Source: JAHRVQ01 sp964548025 (GTDB lineage Bacteria > Pseudomonadota > Gammaproteobacteria > Pseudomonadales > Azotimanducaceae). Taken from it: a DNA stretch of 64,000 nt. The translations under genes and the position numbers were made by a program. Location of the stretch: assembly GCA_964548025.1 (NCBI GenBank), contig CAZJRI010000004.1, positions 20,679-84,678 on the forward strand, given 5' to 3'. This document shows, in pieces, positions 17,000 through 25,540 of this stretch (within the stretch, counting starts at the first letter, position 1; every line of letters begins with the position of its first letter). A model generated the notes under the pieces. It searched no databases, was not told the DNA's origin, and saw only the letters and a program-made list of their open reading frames with translations.

Positions 17000-17770
17000 T
17001 TGGATATTTTCCTTTATATTATGGCCGGTGCAAGTGTCGGTCTTGCAATCGGCATCACTGGCGTTGGCGGAGGTTCAATTATGACCCCGCTGTTGCTCGC
17101 ATTTGGTTTTCCCCTTCATATAGCTGTTGGGACAGACCTCCTCTATGCAGCAATTACCAAATCGGGAGGTGTTGTTGCCCACTCCATTCAGAAGAGCATC
17201 CGCTGGGACCTGGTTGCGTTGCTGGCACTTGGTAGTATACCAGCGAGTGCCTTGTCCATATTTGCCCTTAAGTACTTTTTCCTGTCACCAGAAAACTATA
17301 CGGGGATCATATCCACTGCACTTGGTATCTCGCTCATTCTGACTTCCGGAGTGATTATCTTTCGCTCCCACCTCTCCAAAATTGGCGTTAAGTTCGAAAA
17401 GGTAAACCCGGACAGAATATTCTGGATAACACCCATCCTGGGTTTTGTTCTCGGTATCTTTGTAACTCTTTCATCCGTAGGTGCCGGAGCAATTGCGACG
17501 GCAATGCTCATGATATGCTACCCGGCACTTCGAAGCCTTAAAGTTATCGGTACCGATATCGCTCACGCTGTGCCATTAACTGCTTTTGCCGGTCTTGGAC
17601 ATCTGTATATCGGTAATGTTGATCTCGTGCTGCTGGGATCATTGCTCATCGGCTCTCTACCGGCAGTCTATGTGGGTGCCCGGGTTGCTACATATTTACC
17701 TGATCGACTCTTGCAGCCGTTGCTCGCGTCGATCCTGTTTGGCGCAGGGATCAAGGTCGCTTTTTACTAG
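17000..17770 (+). CDS. TSUP-family sulfite/organosulfonate exporter (TauE/SafE-like)
   Basis: The 256-residue inner-membrane protein has about eight hydrophobic segments with two glycine-rich repeats, GITGVGGGSIMTPLLL and TLSSVGAGAIATAML, characteristic of TauE/SafE. The TTG at 17000 gives the usual family N terminus (MDIFLYIMAGASVG); an ATG at 17021 is the alternative. Divergence from cysB in a 160-bp gap suggests control by CysB and export of excess sulfite or sulfur compounds (inference). Confidence 0.87.
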   Translation: MDIFLYIMAGASVGLAIGITGVGGGSIMTPLLLAFGFPLHIAVGTDLLYAAITKSGGVVAHSIQKSIRWDLVALLALGSIPASALSIFALKYFFLSPENYTGIISTALGISLILTSGVIIFRSHLSKIGVKFEKVNPDRIFWITPILGFVLGIFVTLSSVGAGAIATAMLMICYPALRSLKVIGTDIAHAVPLTAFAGLGHLYIGNVDLVLLGSLLIGSLPAVYVGARVATYLPDRLLQPLLASILFGAGIKVAFY

Positions 17771-17781
17771 GTAGATGCCTG

Positions 17782-17797
17782 GGTGGAGATATCCACC
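17782..17797. terminator. Hairpin downstream of the TauE-like gene
   Basis: GGTGGA (17782-17787) and TCCACC (17792-17797) form a 6-bp stem with a GATA loop, extendable outward with imperfect pairs. It begins 11 bp after the stop. No T-tract follows, so it may be a factor-dependent terminator or a transcript-end hairpin. Confidence 0.35.
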
Positions 17798-17922
17798 ATG
17801 CAACAGCAGTCAGAGAAATTACGATTATTATCTTTATAGATCAATAAGATACGACGGATATATACGTTAGTTTATAACATTTTCGATTGCTGTCATCCCA
17901 CAAGAACAAGTTAATCAGATCG

Positions 17923-18825
17923 CTAATTGTTGCTAATCCCATGCACCACGTGACCCGTGGGAACCAATTCACGCGCCCGGTGGCAATGTTCTGCCTGATC
18001 GTCAAAGAAGATATCAGCGCCGTACGCTAACAGGAATTCACTCTTGTCCATCCCCCCAAGGAACAAAGATTCGTCCAGGCGTATGTTCCATTCGCGAAGG
18101 GTTTTGATTACTCGCTCGTGAGCTGGCGCGGCACGGGCAGTTACCAATGCTGTTCGAATGGGGCTTTCCTTACTGGAAAAACTACTCTGGAGTTCATGCA
18201 GGGCTGACAAAAAAGGTTTGAAGGGACCACCCATTAACGGTTCATCTGCTGAATGCTTTTCGTTTGCAGCGAAAGCATCAAGTCCTTTTGACTGATAGAT
18301 TCTCTCCGATTCGTCAGAGAATAGAACCGCATCCCCATCGAAAGCGAACTTCAACGTATCACTGTCGCTGCCACTTCTCGCTGACGGCAATATACTTGCT
18401 GCAGCCATGCCCTGCTCGAGCACTTCTCTCACATCACCAGGATGGGTCGAAAGGAAGAGATGACATCCAAATGGTTTCATATACCGGTACGGTGTGGCGC
18501 CACCTGTAAAAGCAGCGCGGGTGATGGGTAGTTGGTGGTGCAGTATTGAATTAAATACGCGAAGTCCCGTATCCGCTGAATTCCTGGAGAGCAGAATGAC
18601 TTCCACCTGTTCTTCGCCGTCGATTAGATCATTCAATCTCAGTAGTTTTTGCACCAGCGAGAACGCATCACCGGATTCCAGAGGTTTATTCTCCCTGGCT
18701 ATCTGATAGGCAGCATATGCCTTTAATCCCTCTTCCCGATACACATTGTCACTTTCTGTTAGATCGAATAATGCGCTACTGGAGGTCGCTACTACCAGCT
18801 TCTTGATTGACTGTTTGCTAGACAT
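17923..18825 (-). CDS. 5'-nucleotidase (cytosolic 5'-nucleotidase-1 family)
   Basis: The 300-residue protein matches the bacterial members of the cN-I family (PF06189): KKLVVATSSSALFDL at the start, EVILLSRNSADTGLRVFNSI, AAFTGGATPYRYMKPFGCHLFLS, KFAFDGDAVLFSDESE with the HAD-like Asp pair, and LFLGGMDKSEFLLAYGADIFFDDQ. It would dephosphorylate nucleoside monophosphates. The start is placed at 18825; the frame is open to 18882 but that extension overlaps the divergent VWA gene region. It is divergent from the 18883 operon. Confidence 0.88.
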   Translation of the reverse strand: MSSKQSIKKLVVATSSSALFDLTESDNVYREEGLKAYAAYQIARENKPLESGDAFSLVQKLLRLNDLIDGEEQVEVILLSRNSADTGLRVFNSILHHQLPITRAAFTGGATPYRYMKPFGCHLFLSTHPGDVREVLEQGMAAASILPSARSGSDSDTLKFAFDGDAVLFSDESERIYQSKGLDAFAANEKHSADEPLMGGPFKPFLSALHELQSSFSSKESPIRTALVTARAAPAHERVIKTLREWNIRLDESLFLGGMDKSEFLLAYGADIFFDDQAEHCHRARELVPTGHVVHGISNN

Positions 18826-18882
18826 CGAGAAAAACCATAATCTTGTCATTGTCACGTTAATCATTCGCGGTAAAAGGTACAA

Positions 18883-19584
18883 GTGAAGGATAAGAAGAAT
18901 CTGGTTTCGGCTAATCGGGATGTGAGCGCCTTTCTTGAGAAAGTTGCCAGGACACCACTGCCCGCGAAAACGGGCAAACCTGCCAGATTGCTGTTTTCAC
19001 TGGATGCAACCCTGAGTCGATCCCCTTCCTGGGATACAGCCACTCAAATCCAGACCCAGATGTTCAAAGAGACTGCTGATTTGGGGGGATTGGCAATGCA
19101 ATTGTGTTTCTATCGGGGGTTTAACGAGTTCTATGCGAGTAAGTGGTGCACGGATACAGCAGAATTGATGGCTGAGATGACGGGCGTGCAATGTCGCGGT
19201 GGGCACACGCAAATAGCCCGGATTCTGCGTCACGGTCTAAAAGAGAATCGTGTTGATCCGATAAAAGCCCTGGTTTTTATCGGTGATGCAATGGAAGAAA
19301 ATCCCGACGACCTCTGTGATGTTGCGGGTCAGTTAGGATTGATGAATGTTCCCGTGTTTATTTTTCAGGAGGGTCTGGAACCTCTAGTCGAGCAAACTTT
19401 TCGACAGATTGCACGACTATCCGGGGGTGCCTATGCTCCATTTAATTTGAACAGCGCTCATCAATTGACTGAACTACTTACCGCTGTAGCAGTATTTGCA
19501 GCGGGAGGAAGAAGTGCGCTTGAATTGCTGAGTAAGAAGAAAGGCGGAACGGTAAAACGCCTTATTCAACAGCTCAAGGACTAG
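18883..19584 (+). CDS. VWA-like domain protein, first gene of a six-gene operon
   Basis: The 233-residue protein (GTG start) has a von Willebrand A-like layout: ARLLFSLDATLSRSPSWDTA where D-x-T-x-S approximates a MIDAS, GGLAMQLCFYRGFNEF, GVQCRGGHTQI, KALVFIGDAMEENPDDL and NVPVFIFQEG. No signal peptide is seen. Genes of this sort precede DnaJ-domain membrane proteins in other Proteobacteria. It leads a run of overlapping genes (DnaJ, RDD, unknown, GST, Gph). The role is unknown; a scaffold or chaperone partner is only a guess. Confidence 0.75.
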   Translation: MKDKKNLVSANRDVSAFLEKVARTPLPAKTGKPARLLFSLDATLSRSPSWDTATQIQTQMFKETADLGGLAMQLCFYRGFNEFYASKWCTDTAELMAEMTGVQCRGGHTQIARILRHGLKENRVDPIKALVFIGDAMEENPDDLCDVAGQLGLMNVPVFIFQEGLEPLVEQTFRQIARLSGGAYAPFNLNSAHQLTELLTAVAVFAAGGRSALELLSKKKGGTVKRLIQQLKD

Positions 19585-19588
19585 AACT

Positions 19589-20359
19589 CTGATTCAGCTA
19601 GCAATCATTTTCATCATCGCAGTTGTCGTGTTTATCACGTTACGCATTCTGCTGAGTAAAAAAACGCTTTCGGTGAAGCAATTCTTCATCATATATTCCT
19701 TGAGTCTGATCGGACTTGGTTTTGTATACCTTGCGGGTACCGGGCGTCTGCACTGGCTGTTCGCGCTGTTTGGAGGAATCATGCCCTTCCTGGCCGGAAT
19801 GGCCAGAGGGGGCCTGAACATATTTCGCACTGTCTCACTGTTCAGAAACGTATCGGGATTCTTCGATCAATTCACCGGCAGCGGCGGCCCCAGTGCTGGT
19901 CAGTCATCCGATATTACAACCCGGTTTCTAAAGATGTCACTCGATCATGATAGTGGCGATCTGGATGGAGAAGTATTAATAGGTCAATTCGAGGGGCGGA
20001 GATTATCCGACCTTGATCTCTCACTCTTAATGGCTTTACTTGGCGAGTGTCGGCCAGATCAGGATTCAGTGAATGTTCTGATCGCGTATATGGATCGAAG
20101 TCATCCGGACTGGAGAGAACAGGAAGGAGAAGGTGCAGATAGGCAGGAAAACAATTTTGAGGCTATGGACAATATAGATGAGAATCAGGCACTGGCTATT
20201 CTTGGCCTCGACAATGATGCAACAAAAGATGAGATCGTCGCTGCTCACCGTCGCCTGATACAGAAAATGCACCCCGATCGAGGTGGTTCAACTTTTCTTG
20301 CTGCAAGAATAAATGAGGCCAAAACTCTATTGATGCAACTAAGAGACAAGGATGACTGA
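19589..20359 (+). CDS. Membrane-anchored DnaJ-domain protein
   Basis: The C-terminal 60 residues are a J domain with the HPD motif in QKMHPDRGGSTFLAARINEAK, resembling the TIM14/Pam18 type. The N terminus holds two hydrophobic segments. The first recognised start is a GTG at 19628 (243 residues), but that would cut the first transmembrane helix: upstream in-frame codons encode LIQLAIIFIIAVVVF, preceded by AAGGA at 19576-19580. The extended start given here is the CTG at 19589, an unusual codon, so the start is uncertain. It probably recruits Hsp70 (DnaK) to the membrane. Its end overlaps the RDD gene by 8 bp. Confidence 0.78.
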   Translation: MIQLAIIFIIAVVVFITLRILLSKKTLSVKQFFIIYSLSLIGLGFVYLAGTGRLHWLFALFGGIMPFLAGMARGGLNIFRTVSLFRNVSGFFDQFTGSGGPSAGQSSDITTRFLKMSLDHDSGDLDGEVLIGQFEGRRLSDLDLSLLMALLGECRPDQDSVNVLIAYMDRSHPDWREQEGEGADRQENNFEAMDNIDENQALAILGLDNDATKDEIVAAHRRLIQKMHPDRGGSTFLAARINEAKTLLMQLRDKDD

Positions 20360-20819
20360 AGAAGAGCCTGAGGTTGAAAGTGTTCACTATGTAGGATTTT
20401 GGGCAAGATCGCTGGCATTCGTATTTGACAACATCATCGGCTTCGTCATAACGATTCCTCTGATGGCTTATATCAGCATCGATCTGGATAAACTGACGGA
20501 TGTGAATTACGTTGAAGAGCTCAGATTCAAGTTATATATGGCTTTGCTGGTGACAGCTCTTGTCATCATTGGCTGCTGGAAATATCTGGCAGCGACCCCG
20601 GGCAAATTATTACTCAAGTCCTATATCGTTAACGCATCGGATCTGACTGAAGCATCGAACGTGCAACTGGTGGTAAGGGCCATAGCCTATATTCCAAGTT
20701 TTTTTATTTTCGGCCTCGGCTTTTTATGGATTGCGATTGATCGACGCAAACAAGATTGGCATGACAAAATTGCAAGAACAGTCGTTGTCTACCAAAAACC
20801 CAGATCTACCAATGACTAG
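20352..20819 (+). CDS. RDD family membrane protein
   Basis: The 155-residue protein has the RDD features VGFWARSLAFVFDNIIGF with the eponymous Arg-Asp pair spread over the first helix, three to four hydrophobic helices, TPGKLLLKSYIV, and IDRRKQDWHDKIARTVVVY at the C terminus. RDD proteins are small membrane proteins; some function as Na+/H+ antiporters, but most are uncharacterised. It overlaps the DnaJ gene by 8 bp and the next gene by 8 bp, so the set is translated together. Confidence 0.85.
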   Translation: MTEEEPEVESVHYVGFWARSLAFVFDNIIGFVITIPLMAYISIDLDKLTDVNYVEELRFKLYMALLVTALVIIGCWKYLAATPGKLLLKSYIVNASDLTEASNVQLVVRAIAYIPSFFIFGLGFLWIAIDRRKQDWHDKIARTVVVYQKPRSTND

Positions 20820-21216
20820 CGCTGGTGATTTAGTTCGAGATCTGGATCTGGTTAATGAAATACTGGAAGACCTTGATCTTTCAGAGGATGAGATACTGAA
20901 TGAACAACTGGCGGAAATCAGCATCGAACTGGATGGCGTTCTTGTCGATCACGATGCTGTAGCTGAGCGAACCAGGCTATTATTGTCTGAAATCCATTGT
21001 CAGAATATAACGGCAAAGCTCGAAGCTGTTGTACAGAGTGCTCTCGGCTACTACTCCCTGGCGGATCAGCCGGAAGGCACCAACGAGCCACCCATAGGTC
21101 CGCAATCAGCAATACAACTGCTAAACAAATTACGCAATCGCTCATCCAGCTTAATGCAGATCAAAGATGAGCTACATGGTCTGTTGGCCGAAACGAAATG
21201 CAAGTCAGGAGAATAG
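20812..21216 (+). CDS. Hypothetical acidic helical protein
   Basis: I do not recognise this 134-residue protein. It is rich in Asp, Glu and Leu near its start (LVRDLDLVNEILEDLDLSEDEIL), looks almost wholly helical, and has no signal peptide or membrane segment. The ATG at 20812 overlaps the RDD stop by 8 bp; in-frame ATGs at 20731 and 20761 lie within the RDD gene and are less likely. Its place in the overlapping operon suggests a cytosolic partner of the VWA/DnaJ/RDD set (inference). Confidence 0.65.
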   Translation: MTSAGDLVRDLDLVNEILEDLDLSEDEILNEQLAEISIELDGVLVDHDAVAERTRLLLSEIHCQNITAKLEAVVQSALGYYSLADQPEGTNEPPIGPQSAIQLLNKLRNRSSSLMQIKDELHGLLAETKCKSGE

Positions 21217-21231
21217 AATGGGTTTAAATTG

Positions 21232-21846
21232 ATGACCGGCTATCGACTTTATCAAATGCAGGATTCAGGTAACTGCTACAAAATTCGCCTGTTAATGTCT
21301 CTTCTGAATCTCAATTACGAGATTGTAGAAGTTGATATACTCAAAGGTGAATCAAGAACAGAAGACTTTCTTGAGAAGAATCCAAATGGTCGAGTGCCTA
21401 CTCTGGAAATTGAAAATGGACAGTTTCTGAGCGAATCGAATGCAATTCTCTGGTTTCTGGGTGAATCTTCTGAATATTTTCCTACCAACAAAATTGAACA
21501 GGCGCGAGTATTTCAATGGATGGGATTTGAACAATACAGTCATGAACCATTTATCGCGACATCGAGATACCTGATATCAATTCTGAAGCAGCCCGACGAG
21601 TATGCAAGGGAGATCCAGGAGAAAAAACCGGCTGGATATGCTGCGCTCGATGTAATGGAAAGACACCTTAACGAGAATAAATTTTTTGTGGCGGAGAGTT
21701 TCAGTATCGCGGATATTGCACTGTATGCGTATACCCATGTGGCCCCGGAGGGTGGATTCGATCTCGCTGGATATCCGGCTGTTTGCCGCTGGATAGCTCG
21801 AGTGGAAGCAATACCAGGATATACTACGATGAATGATCAACGATGA
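21232..21846 (+). CDS. Glutathione S-transferase family protein
   Basis: The 204-residue protein has an N-terminal thioredoxin-like GST domain with DSGNCYKIRLLMSLLNLNYE, NPNGRVPTLEI and FLSESNAILWFLGE, and an all-helical C-terminal domain (FVAESFSIADIALYAYTHVA). The Ser/Cys in SGNCYK sits at the catalytic position of bacterial GSTs. A TTG three bases before the ATG is in frame but less likely. Its TGA overlaps the next gene's ATG in ATGA. Confidence 0.88.
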   Translation: MTGYRLYQMQDSGNCYKIRLLMSLLNLNYEIVEVDILKGESRTEDFLEKNPNGRVPTLEIENGQFLSESNAILWFLGESSEYFPTNKIEQARVFQWMGFEQYSHEPFIATSRYLISILKQPDEYAREIQEKKPAGYAALDVMERHLNENKFFVAESFSIADIALYAYTHVAPEGGFDLAGYPAVCRWIARVEAIPGYTTMNDQR

Positions 21847-22499
21847 ATCAGGTGCGCGGTGTCATATTCGATCTTGACGGTACATTGCTGAATACGCTCG
21901 CGAGTCTCGCTAATTCACATAACCGGATGCTGACTCAACTGGGCTACCCAACCCATGATGTTGATGCATATCGCTATTTCATTGGTGATGGTGCACGAAA
22001 GTGTATCGTCAGGTGTCTGCCGGTGCATGCTCGATCAGATGAGATAATCGATCGAGCCCTTGAAATTCAGCGAGCAGACTATAGGTTAAACTGGCATCAG
22101 GATGTAGAGATTTATTCCGGTATGGAGAAGGTGCTTCATCATCTGAAATCAGCAGGATTCGCAATCGCCGTTCTCTCGAACAAGGATCAGAATTTTACTG
22201 AACAGTGTATAAATCACTTCTTTCCGACAGCGGGATTTGACGAGATCGTCGGTCATTCAATTTCAATTGCTCATAAGCCTGATCCCACAGGAGCGAGGAC
22301 GATTGCCTGTTCAGTCGGCATCCGAACTGAAGAAATGGCACTTGTTGGTGATACGGCTATGGATATCGAGACTGCGCTTGCCTGTAATATGATTGCTGTG
22401 GGGGTTCTATGGGGATTCAGAGAAAAACAGGAACTGGTTGATGCAGGTGCTTGTTATCTGGTCTCTCATTCCAGTGAACTGCTCGCGTTATTGAAATAA
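21843..22499 (+). CDS. HAD hydrolase, phosphoglycolate phosphatase-like
   Basis: The 218-residue protein begins MNQVRGVIFDLDGTLLNTL with HAD motif I, followed by VLSNKDQNFTEQ (motif II), AHKPDPTGA (motif III lysine) and ALVGDTAMDIETALACNM (motif IV), with a helical C1 cap. It is of the Gph/PGP type, likely acting on 2-phosphoglycolate or another small phosphoester. The ATGA overlap with the GST gene implies coupling. A 12-bp tandem repeat follows the stop. Confidence 0.87.
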   Translation: MNQVRGVIFDLDGTLLNTLASLANSHNRMLTQLGYPTHDVDAYRYFIGDGARKCIVRCLPVHARSDEIIDRALEIQRADYRLNWHQDVEIYSGMEKVLHHLKSAGFAIAVLSNKDQNFTEQCINHFFPTAGFDEIVGHSISIAHKPDPTGARTIACSVGIRTEEMALVGDTAMDIETALACNMIAVGVLWGFREKQELVDAGACYLVSHSSELLALLK

Positions 22500-22545
22500 A
22501 GAGTGAAGTAAAGAGTGAAGTAACGAGTAAAGCAACGAGAATATT
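22498..22545. repeat. Tandem 12-bp repeat after the Gph-like gene
   Basis: Two perfect copies of AAAGAGTGAAGT (22498-22509, 22510-22521) and two degenerate ones (AACGAGTAAAGC 22522-22533, AACGAGAATATT 22534-22545) start inside the stop codon. The array ends just before the convergent histidine kinase gene. There is no spacer structure, so it is not a CRISPR. Confidence 0.85.
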
Positions 22546-22551
22546 ATTCAG

Positions 22552-24456
22552 CTAGTGCTTAACAAGTACCTCTTCAACACCAAGTAGAAATTCTTTGGTA
22601 TTGATTGGCTTTGCCATATAGGCCTTTATGCCGTACTGGTTAATATTGGATTCATCAACGACATCGCTATAACCGGTGCAGAGAATAATAGGCAGCTCTG
22701 CTCTTAAGGTCAGCATTTTCGCCGAGAGTTGCACACCGCTCAACCCGGGCATTGTCTGATCTGTGATGACCAGATCGAAATCTGCAGGCGAAGCACTGAA
22801 CAAATCCCAGGCTTCATAACTATCTGATGCTACGGTTACCCGATAACCTTTCTTCTGCAGAAGCTCTCGCAGGAAATAAACAAGCGATACCTCATCGTCA
22901 ACAACAAGAATGTGCTTCTCTGCATTTGAAGGTTCCTCCGTCACATCCAGAAGGGGTTCAACCGATGGTCTTATACCGTAATTATCTGAGGGTTTAACGA
23001 AGAAACGAATCTCTGAACCGTCCTGTGGAATCGAATCGGCTTTGATATGCCCGCCCTGTCTGTGGATCATGCCATGAACCATAGCGAGTCCCATGCCCGA
23101 GCCCTCGTCCTTGGTCGTTACATAGGGCTCAAAAATCCGCTTGGCAATCTCCTGATTGATACCTCTACCCGTATCTTCCAGGGATAGCTCTACGTATTCA
23201 CCGGAAAATTCCTCATGACATGAATCGCAGTAATCGTGTCTTATCACTCTCGTGCGCCCGCGAATAAAGATAGTACCTCCGTCCGGCATCGCATCACGTG
23301 AATTGATACAAACGTTTACGATCATTTGCTGGAGGAAATTTCTGTCAATAAAAACCTCGGGTAGATCCTCATCAAGATCAATTCGAATCTCAATGGAACT
23401 CGGTAAAGAGGCCCTTAGCATTTTTACTATCTTCTTGACCTCAGGCATCAATTCAACATTTTGGGGTTCAATCTGATCGCTGCGACTGAAAGTGAGCATC
23501 TTCGAAACGAGATCCCTTGCTCTTCTGCCTCCCTGGTAAATCTCCTGGAGAAACGTTGCCAGCTTTGGATCCCTGTCGGACGCTGTTTCCATCAACGCAA
23601 GTTCGGCGTATCCCATGATACTCGTCAGGATATTGTTGAAATCATGGGCGATGCCACCAGCGAGTTCACCAATTGCTTCCATTTTCTGAACACGCAATAC
23701 CTTCATCTCGAGTTCCTGACGATTCTTGATCTCTTCGACTCGCTCGGTGATTTCCTCTATTGAACCATTCAGACGTGTTACATGGCCATGGGAGTCAATA
23801 TTCGCGATTTGTCCACGGACAGACAGCCACCGCGTATTACCTTTCAAATCAGTCAACTGAAATTCCTTCAGGAAAAACTCAGCCTCTTTAAGAAATAAAC
23901 GCCTGCAACCATCTCTCAAAAGCAACATTTGTGTTGGCAGGATGTTTTTTGCCTTGCCGAAGTCAACTTCGGTTTCATTGAAACCCAATACTGCAGCAAC
24001 TCTGGCACTCAGATTGAAACTGTTGGTAAGAAGGTCATAACTCCAGACAGACGGTAGCAAGGTATCTGGCACCGGATCTTTTTTGCCAGTCGATTGCGAG
24101 CTTATTACAGCGCCAGTGAATGATCCGTCTTGCGAGTATCTGCTTTGAATGACCCAGGACTGTTCGTTAGGAATTTCAAAGTATATAAATTCGTGACCAT
24201 CCTGAATCTTTTGGAACTGCTGGAAAACTTCTGGTTGAGTCGAGAAGATCTCCTCTATATTTTTTCCCCGAACATCACCGAAGGCTTCAGTAACCCTTTC
24301 GTTTGACCACTGGCAATTTGCCTGACCATCGACTTCAATAATAAACTCGCCTTGTTTTCCCTCCTCTTGAGCTTCCGTCGTGTTATCGGAAATTGACACA
24401 TCTGAATCATCTAACAAATGGTCAGTGCTTAATCCTTTACTGCGAAGATTTTCCAT
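22552..24456 (-). CDS. Hybrid sensor histidine kinase (PAS, HisKA, HATPase, REC)
   Basis: The 634-residue protein has no transmembrane helix, so it is a cytosolic sensor. PAS-like regions lie at about 35-110 and 130-240 (SVWSYDLLTNSFNLSARVAAVLGF, ITERVEEIK). The dimerisation helix is GELAGGIAHDFNNILTS with the phospho-accepting His near 275. The ATPase part has VCINSRDAMPDGG, DTGRGI and EGSGMGLAMVHG. The receiver at about 515-634 has ILVVDDEV and the acceptor Asp in LVITDQTMPG. A CDSCHEEF insert lies before the D-x-G box, a small metal-knuckle-like segment known in this subgroup. No separate regulator or phosphotransfer gene is adjacent. Confidence 0.92.
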   Translation of the reverse strand: MENLRSKGLSTDHLLDDSDVSISDNTTEAQEEGKQGEFIIEVDGQANCQWSNERVTEAFGDVRGKNIEEIFSTQPEVFQQFQKIQDGHEFIYFEIPNEQSWVIQSRYSQDGSFTGAVISSQSTGKKDPVPDTLLPSVWSYDLLTNSFNLSARVAAVLGFNETEVDFGKAKNILPTQMLLLRDGCRRLFLKEAEFFLKEFQLTDLKGNTRWLSVRGQIANIDSHGHVTRLNGSIEEITERVEEIKNRQELEMKVLRVQKMEAIGELAGGIAHDFNNILTSIMGYAELALMETASDRDPKLATFLQEIYQGGRRARDLVSKMLTFSRSDQIEPQNVELMPEVKKIVKMLRASLPSSIEIRIDLDEDLPEVFIDRNFLQQMIVNVCINSRDAMPDGGTIFIRGRTRVIRHDYCDSCHEEFSGEYVELSLEDTGRGINQEIAKRIFEPYVTTKDEGSGMGLAMVHGMIHRQGGHIKADSIPQDGSEIRFFVKPSDNYGIRPSVEPLLDVTEEPSNAEKHILVVDDEVSLVYFLRELLQKKGYRVTVASDSYEAWDLFSASPADFDLVITDQTMPGLSGVQLSAKMLTLRAELPIILCTGYSDVVDESNINQYGIKAYMAKPINTKEFLLGVEEVLVKH

Positions 24457-24659
24457 CGTTTAGTCAGCTAATTAATACGGGAGTGGACCGGGGAAAGAAA
24501 TCATCGCTGGTAACGTCTTCAGTTGCAACCGCATTTTTAGATAATAAGATCTTTTTTTCTATTGCTTTATATAGCGAAACCTAATTTTGCTGATTCAGCA
24601 AATCTTTCAGTACTATCTGAAATATGAGACTCTTTGGATTATTTCGAAAAGGAACATTA

Positions 24660-25433
24660 ATGGATATTAAAGATAAAGTTGCGATTGTAACCGGTGGTGC
24701 CAGTGGAATTGGTCGAGCCATGGCGGAACGATTTATTACTGACGGTGCAAGGCAAGTTGTCGTCGCTGATCTACAGGCTGATCAACTTCACACAGTAGCT
24801 GAAGAATTAGGTGCCCAGGCGATAGAAACAGATGTGGCGGATGAACAGCAGGTGATAAACCTGATTCGCCAGGTGGAATCGGCTCACGGTCAGATTGACC
24901 TGCTCTGTAATAATGCCGGTATTGGTGTTGGGGGTGGACCGGAAACTTCCAACGAGGACTGGCAGCGAATATGGGATATCAATTTGATGGCACATGTATA
25001 TGCGACCCGTGCCGCGCTGCCAGATATGCTTCGAAGAGGAGACGGTTATATCATCAACACTGCTTCAGCAGCCGGTTTGCTGACGCAGATTGGTAGCGCG
25101 CCTTATGCTGTAACCAAACATGCCGCTGTTGCTTATGCGGAATGGCTTGCAATTACTTATGGGGGGCGTGGTATCAAGGTCTCTGCACTCTGCCCACAGG
25201 CTGTTCGTACAGCAATGACTGAAAATACAGAAAACGGTGGTGTCGCTGGTATAGACGGGATGATGGAGCCGGAAGTACTTTGTGACTTTGTGATGGAAGC
25301 AATTGCAGGCGAAACCTTTCTAATACTCCCTCATCCTGAGGTCCTCACTTACATGCGTCGTAAGACAGACGATTACGACCGCTGGATCGGTGGTATGAAA
25401 CGGTTGCAGGAAAGATTTGGCGAGCAGTCATAG
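24660..25433 (+). CDS. Short-chain dehydrogenase/reductase (SDR)
   Basis: The 257-residue classical SDR has the NAD(P)-binding TGGASGIG, the NNAG stretch (LLCNNAGIGVG), catalytic Ser in NTASAAG, and YAVTK. The start at 24660 has AAAGGA 8 bp upstream; a frame from 24624 adds 12 unsupported residues. Substrate cannot be assigned. It precedes the metA leader on the same strand but with a separate promoter between them. Confidence 0.88.
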   Translation: MDIKDKVAIVTGGASGIGRAMAERFITDGARQVVVADLQADQLHTVAEELGAQAIETDVADEQQVINLIRQVESAHGQIDLLCNNAGIGVGGGPETSNEDWQRIWDINLMAHVYATRAALPDMLRRGDGYIINTASAAGLLTQIGSAPYAVTKHAAVAYAEWLAITYGGRGIKVSALCPQAVRTAMTENTENGGVAGIDGMMEPEVLCDFVMEAIAGETFLILPHPEVLTYMRRKTDDYDRWIGGMKRLQERFGEQS

Positions 25434-25444
25434 TCACTCAGTTA

Positions 25445-25472
25445 TTGAATTTCCACTCAATATTCCTATAAT
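25445..25472 (+). promoter_or_regulatory. Sigma-70 promoter of metA
   Basis: TTGAAT at 25445-25450 and a perfect TATAAT at 25467-25472 are separated by 16 bp. Transcription would begin near 25479, a few bases before the SAM-II aptamer at 25484, which supports both calls. Confidence 0.72.
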
Positions 25473-25483
25473 ACGCCGGACTA

Positions 25484-25535
25484 ATGCGCCGATTTGAATT
25501 CAGCTTGCGGGCGCCTGATAAATACCGCTAAAGAG
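25484..25535 (+). ncRNA. SAM-II riboswitch aptamer upstream of metA
   Basis: The segment carries the conserved blocks of the SAM-II (metA/SAM_alpha) motif in order. They are: 5' P1 strand GCGCC (25486-25490), GATTTGAA in loop 1, GCTTGC, 3' P1 strand GGCGC (25510-25514), TGATAAAT and GCTAAAGAG. It closely follows the Sargasso Sea metX example, recalled from the solved structure. P1 is perfectly paired. Pseudoknot pairing was not verified by computation. SAM-II binds S-adenosylmethionine and turns off methionine synthesis genes. It lies between a good promoter and a terminator ahead of metA, a homoserine acyltransferase gene, the usual target. Confidence 0.85.
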
Positions 25536-25540
25536 AGCCG

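Noticed and set aside
22498..22545. Possible CRISPR-like array
   Set aside because: Units are 12 bp and contiguous, with no unique spacers and no cas genes.
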